Source of the DNA: Saprospiraceae bacterium
Lineage (GTDB): Bacteria; Bacteroidota; Bacteroidia; Chitinophagales; Saprospiraceae
Assembly: GCA_025055285.1 (NCBI GenBank)
Contig: JANWXM010000001.1
Span: forward strand, 310,001 to 374,000
DNA: 64,000 nucleotides
Direction: 5' to 3'
Below are positions 25,699-33,133 of the stretch, one piece after another. The notes under the pieces were generated by a model. The model searched no databases and was not told the origin of the DNA. It saw only the letters and a program-made list of their open reading frames with translations. Position numbers and translations under genes: made by a program. How positions within the stretch are numbered: position 1 is the stretch's first letter; each line of letters starts with the position of its first letter.

Positions 25699-27354
25699 AT
25701 GGCATCTTTGAATACCCTTCAAGGCGCCCTGGGGCGTAGGCGTGCAGCGCATCTTTTGCGCAGGGCCAGCTTTCGCTACACCCGCGCTCGCATAGACGAG
25801 CTGGCCAAACTAGACGCCACTGAAGCAGTAGATAACCTGCTTCAGCTCGCACCGCTCCAGCTCGAACAACCGGTTTATGCTGCAAAGAGCGCACCTCCAG
25901 CTCCTTGGATCAATCCTCCTAAGCCGCCTTCCGAACCGCTTCCGGCCGAAGACGACACCCTTAAATGGTACGTCATTGGCTGGTGGCTCAACGAAGCACT
26001 CCATGACCCTGGGGCAGGCCATCGCATGGCCTTCTTTTTCCATCAATATCTTTCGGTAACGCCTGATGCCGGCACCAGCATGACTTTCTTTGACTACCTC
26101 ATGCTGTTGCGATGGGGATGTCTAGGTAACTTTAAGAAACTGGTAACCAAGATGATACTCGACAATGGCATGCTCGAGTACATCAACAATAACCAGAATT
26201 ACGCCAGCAACCCAAACCTTAATTACGCTCGTGAGTTTTTCGAACTGCACACTATTGGTGCAGGCCCAGTTGCTGGGCCAAATGATTACACCAATTATAC
26301 GGAGCACGATATCCAGCAAGCAGCTCGCGTATTGACTGGTTTTAGTAATGCCCGTCGCCATCAGTATCAAGACCCAGAAACCGGTATACCGGCCGGCCGC
26401 GCCTATCCGCAGAGCCACGACTTTGGCACGAAGACCTTCAGTGCCCGCTTCAACAATGCCGTAATCAAACCTCCCACTCACGACGCTGCAGGGATGTACG
26501 CCGAACTCCATGCCTTAGTGGACATGGTCTTCGCTCAAGAAGAAACCGCGCGCTTATTTTGCCGACGCTTATACCGCTATTTCGTCGGGCGCGATATTGA
26601 TGCTGAAATTGAGAACGACATCATCGCTCCGCTGGCACAAACCTTCCGAGAAGAGAACTTTGAAATTAAACCCGTTGTAAAGCGCCTACTCACTAGTGAG
26701 CATTTCTATGACGCTGACGATGCGAATAGTGCAAACGAAAATGTAGGTGCTCTCATTCGCTCGCCTCTTGATTTGGTGCTGCACACGCTGTCGTTTTTTA
26801 ACGTGCCAATACCCGATCCGCTGACGAAGACAAAAGAGCACTATGAAACCTTCTGGCGCGATGGTATCCAGTGGCGCCTACTAGACTGGGCAGGTATGTT
26901 TTTATTCTATCCGCCCGACGTAGCAGGCTACCCAAGTTACTATCAAGCGCCCGATTATCAGCGGCAGTTTTTCAACTCCTCTACGGTTATTGCACGCTAC
27001 AAGTGGCCTGAAATGCTCATTACAGGCACGCATGCCTGGGGCCCGGGAGCTAAGGAACCGCTAGGCACGCGCTTTGACTTCGCTGCTTGGTTGCGCGATA
27101 GCGGTGTAATAAGCGAGCCTGGCAATTCTGCCGTTCTGGTTCAAGAACTCTTGCAGTACTTGTATCCAGAAGAACCTGATTTAGAGCGTTTTGATTATTT
27201 CCATGACGAAATTCTGCTCAACGGCCTTCCTAGTGCTGCCTGGACAAACATATGGCTCGACTACCTATCTACGGGAGACGACTCAGAGGTGCGCATTCCC
27301 TTGCGGCGGCTATTTAATGCCTTGTTGTATGCGCCAGAGTATCAAGTTTTCTGA
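25699..27354 (+). CDS. DUF1800 domain protein
   Basis: A 551-residue protein of the DUF1800 family. ATG 25699 (MASLNTLQGALGRRRAAHLLRRASF) matches the usual family start; the frame extends 65 codons upstream but without family features. Hallmarks are AAHLLRRASFRYT, MAFFFHQYLSV, NYAREFFELHTIGAG, AARVLTGF and LCRRLYRYFVGR. The biochemical function of DUF1800 is unknown. It is nearly always encoded just upstream of a DUF1501 protein, as here (103 bases), and the pair is widespread in Bacteroidota, Planctomycetota and Proteobacteria. No signal peptide is visible, in contrast with its Tat-signalled partner. Confidence 0.9.
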   Translation: MASLNTLQGALGRRRAAHLLRRASFRYTRARIDELAKLDATEAVDNLLQLAPLQLEQPVYAAKSAPPAPWINPPKPPSEPLPAEDDTLKWYVIGWWLNEALHDPGAGHRMAFFFHQYLSVTPDAGTSMTFFDYLMLLRWGCLGNFKKLVTKMILDNGMLEYINNNQNYASNPNLNYAREFFELHTIGAGPVAGPNDYTNYTEHDIQQAARVLTGFSNARRHQYQDPETGIPAGRAYPQSHDFGTKTFSARFNNAVIKPPTHDAAGMYAELHALVDMVFAQEETARLFCRRLYRYFVGRDIDAEIENDIIAPLAQTFREENFEIKPVVKRLLTSEHFYDADDANSANENVGALIRSPLDLVLHTLSFFNVPIPDPLTKTKEHYETFWRDGIQWRLLDWAGMFLFYPPDVAGYPSYYQAPDYQRQFFNSSTVIARYKWPEMLITGTHAWGPGAKEPLGTRFDFAAWLRDSGVISEPGNSAVLVQELLQYLYPEEPDLERFDYFHDEILLNGLPSAAWTNIWLDYLSTGDDSEVRIPLRRLFNALLYAPEYQVF

Positions 27355-27431
27355 GGAGGATTGACCCAAAACGCATTTCGGGGATGAAGTGAAGGTTAAG
27401 AAAATTTTTTATCACCACAAAAAAGGCCAAA

Positions 27432-27439
27432 TAAGTTTG
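27432..27439 (+). promoter_or_regulatory. -7-like element before the DUF1501 gene
   Basis: TAAGTTTG fits TAnnTTTG and lies 17 bases before the start codon. It could give the DUF1501 gene its own promoter even though DUF1800 is just upstream. Confidence 0.4.
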
Positions 27440-27456
27440 GTCAAAATCTCTTTCCT

Positions 27457-29103
27457 ATGAAAAGACGTCAATTTCTCAAAATAGCGGGTGTTACGCCGTT
27501 TGTCGTCAATGGCCACCCTGTACGAGCATTTGCTAACAGCAGGATGGCTCGCATTTTGGCCGCTTGTAAAGATATAGAAGACCGCGTTTTAGTGCTTATT
27601 CAACTCAAGGGCGGCAACGATGGCCTTAATACCCTTGTGCCTATTGCTCAATACGACACCTACGCTAAGCTGCGGCCAGTCATCAAAATACCAGATAAGG
27701 GTCCAGAGCGCTTTATTCGTCTGGACAATACGCTGCCTTTGGCAGACCAAGTGGGTTTACACCCTGTGATGAAGGGATTTAAAGAGTTATACGACCGCGG
27801 TTGGCTTAACATCGTACAAGGAGTGGGCTATGAGAATATCAACCAGTCGCACTTCAAAGGTACGGACTTGTGGCTCTCAGGAGGAGACGGTACCGTAGAG
27901 GGTTCCAGGATCAACTCTGGATGGATGGGGCGCGCCCTAGCCGCTATGTATCCGGAAGTCAAAGGTATGCCAACACCTGAAATGCCTCATCCACTAGGTA
28001 TCCAAATTGGAGACCCGTATCCTTCGCTGGGCTTCCACACAGAGACGGAGCATCAGAATTACATTAACCTATACGGGCAAGACCCTCAAGGTTTCTACTC
28101 GTTGGTACAAACTGTAGGTGGAGCGCCTCTGCTCAATGTTCCTGAATCGGAATATGGCGATGAGCTGCGCTACATCATGGGCGTGGAAGCTAGTTTAAAC
28201 CAGTACGCTCAGTACATTACTCAGGCATTTAAAAACGGCAGCAATAGTCTTTCTAGTTATCCGGATTACGGTTTAGCCGATCAATTGAAAACAGTAGCGC
28301 GACTCATTAAGGGAGGGTGTAAGACGAAAATATACCTCTGTTCGATGGGCGGTTTTGACACGCATGGCACCCAAATACCGCCTGAAGGAGTGGTTATTCA
28401 TGGCCGCCATGCGACCTTGCTGCGTATCTTATCCGAATCAGTAAAGGCTTTTTACGATGACCTTGACGGACTCGGCCTCGCTGATAAGGTGGTGTCTTGT
28501 ACGTTTTCTGAGTTTGGCCGCACAGCAAAAGAAAACGGTTCTGCAGGCACTGACCACGGCACACTAGCACCGATGTTTGTGTTTGGAAAAGCGCTATCTG
28601 GCGGCATTCACGGAACAAACGTCAACCTCAGTAATTTAACTAGTGACTACCAACTTCAGGGCCAGCAATTCGACTACCGCCAAGTGTTCACCACGCTCCT
28701 ACAAGATTGGTTGGGTGCGAGCGACTATGTTTTAGAACAAACGATGTTTCAGGGCTACACCAAATTGCCTATAATAAGCAGTAGTTATGTCGTAAGCCCT
28801 GATTGCTACATTTCTGTGGGAGTTTTTGACACAAGACCTGAAGCTCGGTCGGTGCATTTGATGCCTAACCCTGCGCAATATCGCGTACAAGTGTCGTTCG
28901 TGAGTGAGTCTTCGGGCGAAGCGCTCGTCTCGTTACACAGCTTAGGAGGATCCTTGTTGCGAGCCCATCGCATGCTAGTAGAAAACGGTCTGAATTTTTG
29001 TCATTTAGACGTCGCGGCTGTGCCCGATGGGACGTATTTCGTCCGAGTAGAAAACTTGCGAACTGGTCAGGCTGAAGTAGCAAAACTACACGTTGTCCAC
29101 TAG
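27457..29103 (+). CDS. DUF1501 protein with Tat signal and T9SS type A sorting domain
   Basis: A 548-residue exported protein. The N-terminus MKRRQFLKIAGVTPF is a twin-arginine (Tat) signal. The body is a DUF1501 domain, related to the alkaline phosphatase/sulfatase fold (QLKGGNDGLNTLVP, NQSHFKGTDLWLSG, GFDTHGTQ, FSEFGRTAKENGSAGTDHGTLAPMFVFG). The last about 85 residues (LMPNPAQYRVQVSF through VPDGTYFVRVEN) form a T9SS type A C-terminal sorting domain. So the protein appears to cross the inner membrane folded, by Tat, and the outer membrane by the type IX system. Substrate unknown. It follows DUF1800 and precedes a T9SS type B protein. Confidence 0.9.
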   Translation: MKRRQFLKIAGVTPFVVNGHPVRAFANSRMARILAACKDIEDRVLVLIQLKGGNDGLNTLVPIAQYDTYAKLRPVIKIPDKGPERFIRLDNTLPLADQVGLHPVMKGFKELYDRGWLNIVQGVGYENINQSHFKGTDLWLSGGDGTVEGSRINSGWMGRALAAMYPEVKGMPTPEMPHPLGIQIGDPYPSLGFHTETEHQNYINLYGQDPQGFYSLVQTVGGAPLLNVPESEYGDELRYIMGVEASLNQYAQYITQAFKNGSNSLSSYPDYGLADQLKTVARLIKGGCKTKIYLCSMGGFDTHGTQIPPEGVVIHGRHATLLRILSESVKAFYDDLDGLGLADKVVSCTFSEFGRTAKENGSAGTDHGTLAPMFVFGKALSGGIHGTNVNLSNLTSDYQLQGQQFDYRQVFTTLLQDWLGASDYVLEQTMFQGYTKLPIISSSYVVSPDCYISVGVFDTRPEARSVHLMPNPAQYRVQVSFVSESSGEALVSLHSLGGSLLRAHRMLVENGLNFCHLDVAAVPDGTYFVRVENLRTGQAEVAKLHVVH

Positions 29104-29116
29104 TCGCTTAACTCAA

Positions 29117-29149
29117 GCGCGAAGGCCGGCCACAAGCTGGCCTTTGCGC
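29117..29149 (+). terminator. Candidate terminator after the DUF1501 gene
   Basis: An 11-bp stem (GCGCGAAGGCC pairing with GGCCTTTGCGC, one G-U) at 29117-29127 and 29139-29149, beginning 14 bases after the stop. A T-rich stretch begins 8 bases later, so termination may be partial. Confidence 0.5.
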
Positions 29150-29202
29150 CCGTAGTGGTTTTCTTTTTCATGGTTTCACTTTTTAATACCATACTCTTTC
29201 CC

Positions 29203-31014
29203 ATGCTCCGATTTATCTCCCTTTTGTTTGTGCTCCTTACCCTAAAGACTTACGCACAATTACCTCCAGCATGTGGTGGTACCGCTACTGTGGTAGCCTG
29301 TGAACAGGTATGCATCTCGTGCAATTTTGATGGTTATTTTGGCTCTACAGAGGGCTATCCCTCTGGGCCTGCTACGAGTTTTTGTGGCACCGTTGAGAAT
29401 GCACAGTGGATGGGATTTATTGCTGGAGCTATTGAAGCTACCTTCACCATTACGCCCAGCAACTGCAGCAACGGCAATGGCGTGCAAGTAGCCCTTTATG
29501 AAGATTGCAAAAAGCCGCCCATTGCTTGCAATAAGGGCCAGGAAAAGGGAGGCAATAAACCCGTCTTTATCAAGGCGCCTCTAACCCCCGGTCATAACTA
29601 TTTTCTTCTAATTGATGGTTATGCGGGAGATAAATGTGATTTTACGGTAAGCGTTACGCCCAAAGAGGCCGTATACGAGCCGCCGTTGGGTGTAGTGCAG
29701 GCCAATATTGTGGGCAAAACGGAAGGTTGCCCTGGAGCGACATTCACTTATCAAGTGCCTCCCGTATTTGGTGCTTCCGCTTATATTTGGGACGGCCCTC
29801 CGGGCACGCTGGTCAACGGCGATTCTGTCCCAGTAACGGTGCCGGCAGCTCAGGGAGGCAATCGAGTTCAGGTGACCTTAGGCCATCAGAGTGGTAACCT
29901 ATGTGTTCAGGCAGCCAATTCTTGCCGGAGAAATCCGCCCTGCTCGGGCAGCTTGTACATTCGCATCTTAGATGATAGCCACCGGCCGACTTTAATAACT
30001 GATACGGCCGTGAGCATCGGTTGTATAGATGGCACGGCGCGCCTCGACGTAGAGGTCGTTCCTCCTGTGAACTACATCTACCGATGGACAGCCGATAGTA
30101 TGGGTCGTATCGTAAGCGGAGCTCAAACAACTACTGCTGTCGCCGACCGCCCGGGCACATATACCTTTACAGCGACAGCCGTGGAAACAGGTTGCTCTTC
30201 TAGCGTCGCCGTGCGGGTAGGCGAGCCTGAATTACCCGACTCTATGCTCGTCGCCGTCAAGCACATTTCTTGCTATGGCAAGAACGACGGCTATATTGAA
30301 ATTATGCATGTCAGCGGCGGAGCGCCCCCTTACTTATATGCTATCGATGAGGAGCCATTTCAAAATGCGACGCAGTTCCGCCGCTTAGCTCCCGGTGAAC
30401 ATCGTCTGACAGTACAGGCTTCTGATGGCTGCGAGAAAGATACCCTTATTACCCTGTTAGAACCAGCGGATTTCATCCTCGACCTACCGCCTGACGTCAC
30501 CATCCACCTGGGCGAAACCGTAAATCTCTGGCGCGAAGACGGGCTGAGCGAACCGGCTCGCCGCAAACAGCTATTTGTTAGCCCACCTTTGACGCCCGAG
30601 ATGTTATGCGATACGTGCCGCTATCTGCCGCTTACCTCATTTCGCTATGAGGTTACCGTACTAGATTCCAATGGCTGTCGAGCCTATGACGCGCGTACTG
30701 TCGTCGTCGAGACCGACCGGCGCATATACATACCGAATGTAATTGCAACATCTTCAGTCACTTATGAAAATACAGGACTGCGCATTTCCTGCGGTCCTGA
30801 GGTTAAGCGGGTGCTTTCCTTTCGCTTGTTCAATCGCTGGGGCAACATCATCGTAGAACGCTACAATTTCTTGCCTTCCGACGCCGAGCCTCTTTGGAAC
30901 GGCGCAGTTGATGGCCAGCACGTACCGCCTGCTGTTTTTACTTACATCGCTGAAGTTGAACTTATTGATGGAAAAATAGAATACTTTACGGGCGATGTAA
31001 CCCTACTTCGGTGA
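29203..31014 (+). CDS. Secreted PKD-like protein with T9SS type B-like C-terminus
   Basis: A 603-residue secreted protein; ATG 29203 (MLRFISLLFVLLTLKTYAQ) opens with a signal peptide, and an upstream start at 29155 is less likely. The N-terminal 150 residues are cysteine-rich (CGGTATVVACEQVCISCNFDG is one segment, followed by FTITPSNCSNGNG), similar to Bacteroidota surface proteins that precede PKD-like repeats. Central beta-sandwich domains contain VYEPP, AYIWDGPP and YRWTAD segments; SprB-repeat-like SCYGKNDGYIEI occurs near residue 365. The C-terminus (FRLFNRWGNIIVERYNF to YFTGDVTLLR) is a type B (CHU_C-like) sorting domain. It probably forms a functional unit with the DUF1800/DUF1501 genes. 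Confidence 0.85.
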   Translation: MLRFISLLFVLLTLKTYAQLPPACGGTATVVACEQVCISCNFDGYFGSTEGYPSGPATSFCGTVENAQWMGFIAGAIEATFTITPSNCSNGNGVQVALYEDCKKPPIACNKGQEKGGNKPVFIKAPLTPGHNYFLLIDGYAGDKCDFTVSVTPKEAVYEPPLGVVQANIVGKTEGCPGATFTYQVPPVFGASAYIWDGPPGTLVNGDSVPVTVPAAQGGNRVQVTLGHQSGNLCVQAANSCRRNPPCSGSLYIRILDDSHRPTLITDTAVSIGCIDGTARLDVEVVPPVNYIYRWTADSMGRIVSGAQTTTAVADRPGTYTFTATAVETGCSSSVAVRVGEPELPDSMLVAVKHISCYGKNDGYIEIMHVSGGAPPYLYAIDEEPFQNATQFRRLAPGEHRLTVQASDGCEKDTLITLLEPADFILDLPPDVTIHLGETVNLWREDGLSEPARRKQLFVSPPLTPEMLCDTCRYLPLTSFRYEVTVLDSNGCRAYDARTVVVETDRRIYIPNVIATSSVTYENTGLRISCGPEVKRVLSFRLFNRWGNIIVERYNFLPSDAEPLWNGAVDGQHVPPAVFTYIAEVELIDGKIEYFTGDVTLLR

Positions 31015-31477
31015 AAGTTAGCGCGTGATCTCGTACTCAACCCGATGCGATAAGCGGATACTGCTTTTTGGAAATGTTAAACGAGTGTACAGAGCAGATA
31101 GACATGGCCGACATTAGAGTAATCTTTCGGTGCCTATTCCTTGTTGGCGAAGTCGATTAGGCTTTTCGCTGGCTTCTAGGCTTTGCGCGTAAACTGGCCA
31201 ATGAAAAACAAGCCAAACTTTCCTCGAGTGGTTTAGATAAAAACCTTTTATGGCTGTTTGAGTGAATGTAGATACTTGTTCATGCCGATGCGAAGGGTAC
31301 ACTAAAGGGTGCAGCAAATATTGTCTTAGGTCAAAGTCATTCTGGCGTTGCAGGAGTGGAGCGAGGTTGCTCGCGGCTTGGGGAGAACCGTCTACTTCGT
31401 GTTTCTGCGGCCGACCTATTTTTGCACGACTGTAAAGGATGCCTTTCGAAAAAGGGCGGCATTTGTCTTTTCATTAT
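31015..31477. other. 460-bp gap between T9SS and lysozyme genes
   Basis: No gene is supportable; open frames on the minus strand here are antisense to the lysozyme gene. A TATTTTTG -7-like element at 31417-31424 probably drives the lysozyme gene. Confidence 0.45.
31417..31424 (+). promoter_or_regulatory. -7-like element before the GH25 gene
   Basis: TATTTTTG matches TAnnTTTG. Transcription would begin near 31431, leaving too short a leader for an ATG at 31439 and favouring the ATG at 31478. Confidence 0.4.
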
Positions 31478-32266
31478 ATGCCTCGAAAGAAGTCCGCGCG
31501 TTTTCCTCTCTATGGGTTGGTGATGGCGGCTTTTGTGTTGGCTACGCTTATCAATCCGCATTTGCGTTATCGCGTGTTGCGTTTGTTGGATTACCCGTTT
31601 CACTATGAGGATTATAAACACTTTGGCATTCGCTTGCCCGAGTTTTTTGGCGTTCATGGGATTGACGTTAGCCGTTATCAGGAGCATATAGATTGGGAAC
31701 AAGTAGCTCGCATGCGCGTTGGCGATAAGCGTATTCATTTTGCCTTTATCAAGGCTACAGAAGGTAGTTGGATAAAGGATCCCTACTTCGATCACAACTG
31801 GGAGCAGAGTCGCCGTTATGGTATTATCCGTGGCGCCTATCACTATTTCTTGCCTGATATTAGTCCAATCGACCAGGCGAATCACTTTATCCGCACGGTT
31901 AACCTCCAATCGGGCGACCTGCCTCCTGTAGTAGATATTGAGGAGGCTCGAGGCATGACGCCTGCGCAGGTGCGCAAACACCTTCATACCTTCCTTCGTC
32001 TTCTGCGAAAGCACTATGGCGTGCGTCCTATTATTTACACAAGCCGTGACTTTTACAAAAATTACTTTTCTAATCAGGCGGAATTTAAGCCCTATGCCTT
32101 CTGGGTCGCGCACTATTATGTCAATTTGCTTACCATGCCCGATGGCTCTACTTGGCATTTTTGGCAGCACAACGACCAAGGGCGCGTGAACGGCATCAAA
32201 GGCGCCGTTGATTTTAACGTTTTTCGCGGCGACAGCACTGAATTGAGAAAACTTTGCTTGCCTTAA
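31478..32266 (+). CDS. GH25 lysozyme (membrane-anchored)
   Basis: A 262-residue glycoside hydrolase family 25 muramidase. ATG 31478 (MPRKKSARFPLYGLVMAAFVLATL) starts a short basic tail and one transmembrane segment, so the enzyme is likely anchored in the inner membrane facing the periplasm. The GH25 TIM barrel follows: GIDVSRYQ (Asp63), FAFIKATEGSWIKDP, GAYHYF, and the catalytic strand VVDIEEA (Asp153, Glu155), then WVAHYYV and WHFWQHN. Family knowledge: it cleaves the beta-1,4 bond between N-acetylmuramic acid and N-acetylglucosamine. An ATG at 31439 is an alternative start. No phage or toxin genes are near, so a cell-wall remodelling role is likely. Confidence 0.9.
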   Translation: MPRKKSARFPLYGLVMAAFVLATLINPHLRYRVLRLLDYPFHYEDYKHFGIRLPEFFGVHGIDVSRYQEHIDWEQVARMRVGDKRIHFAFIKATEGSWIKDPYFDHNWEQSRRYGIIRGAYHYFLPDISPIDQANHFIRTVNLQSGDLPPVVDIEEARGMTPAQVRKHLHTFLRLLRKHYGVRPIIYTSRDFYKNYFSNQAEFKPYAFWVAHYYVNLLTMPDGSTWHFWQHNDQGRVNGIKGAVDFNVFRGDSTELRKLCLP

Positions 32267-32369
32267 GCTTGTTGTACTAGTCTTCTATCGGTGCAATCTT
32301 GAAAATATAATAAGGCTTTTCAGAAAGCACGGGTAGAAGGACAAAGTTTTCACTTTTTCAGATTTGTGT

Positions 32370-33125
32370 ATGTCTATATTAATTCTTCCAAAGGAAAGAC
32401 AAGGACAAGGAGCCTTCAACGGTGGTGAAATTATCGAGAATAAACCTATTGGTTTTCCTCAAGAGGCTTCGCCATTGCGGCCCTATTCCAACCTTTTTTA
32501 CTGGGCGCATGCGCGAGCGCTGAAGGATAGCACCATTGGGCTACATCCACACAGAGGCTTTGAGATTTGTTCCTTTGTGTTAGCAGGCGAGATTCGCCAC
32601 TACGACACCAAATTGCGAGAATGGCGGCCGTTGCGCGCTGGAGATGCTCAAATCATTCGCGCGGGCAACGGTATTAGTCACTCAGAGTGGATGAGTCAAG
32701 GCGCGGAGATGTTTCAAATTTGGTTTGACCCGAATTTAGACAAAACGCTCAGTCAACCTGCAAGTTACGATGACTATCGACTAGAGCAATTTCCTACTCA
32801 CGAGAAAGAGGGAGTTTCGGTGCGCACGGTAGTAGGAGCGGGAAGTCCGTTCTACATGGATACACCAGGAGTAAAAGCCCAATACATTTCACTTCGAGCA
32901 GGAGCGCGTCATCGTGTAGAATTAGCCTCTGGAGAAGTAGCCTCAGCTTACGTCGTCCGAGGTATATTATCGCTGAATGGTCAAAATGCTCAAACGTCAG
33001 ATTTTGTACTCATCACCGACGAGAGAGGGCCTGAAATGGAGGCAATCGACGACGCAGAAGTGTTTGTGATTGTATCACCGGCAGATCCCGGTTATCTGAC
33101 CTATGAGCAGCGGCGTCGCCGCTAG
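32370..33125 (+). CDS. Pirin-family cupin protein
   Basis: A 251-residue pirin/bicupin protein. The metal ligands of the N-terminal cupin are visible: His59 and His61 in GLHPHRGFE, His104 in GISHSEW and Glu106. The second cupin (SLRAGARHRVELASGE onward) is present but its ligands are not conserved, as is normal. Bacterial pirins include quercetinases and proteins that bind regulators or enzymes; a specific activity cannot be assigned. ATG 32370 is used; a TTG six bases earlier is possible. It is convergent with the SbcC-like gene, with only 8 bases between them. Confidence 0.9.
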   Translation: MSILILPKERQGQGAFNGGEIIENKPIGFPQEASPLRPYSNLFYWAHARALKDSTIGLHPHRGFEICSFVLAGEIRHYDTKLREWRPLRAGDAQIIRAGNGISHSEWMSQGAEMFQIWFDPNLDKTLSQPASYDDYRLEQFPTHEKEGVSVRTVVGAGSPFYMDTPGVKAQYISLRAGARHRVELASGEVASAYVVRGILSLNGQNAQTSDFVLITDERGPEMEAIDDAEVFVIVSPADPGYLTYEQRRRR

Positions 33126-33133
33126 TCAAGGGT

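Noticed and set aside
31337-32179. A 280-codon minus-strand open frame
   Set aside because: Antisense to the GH25 lysozyme, whose catalytic motifs are clear.
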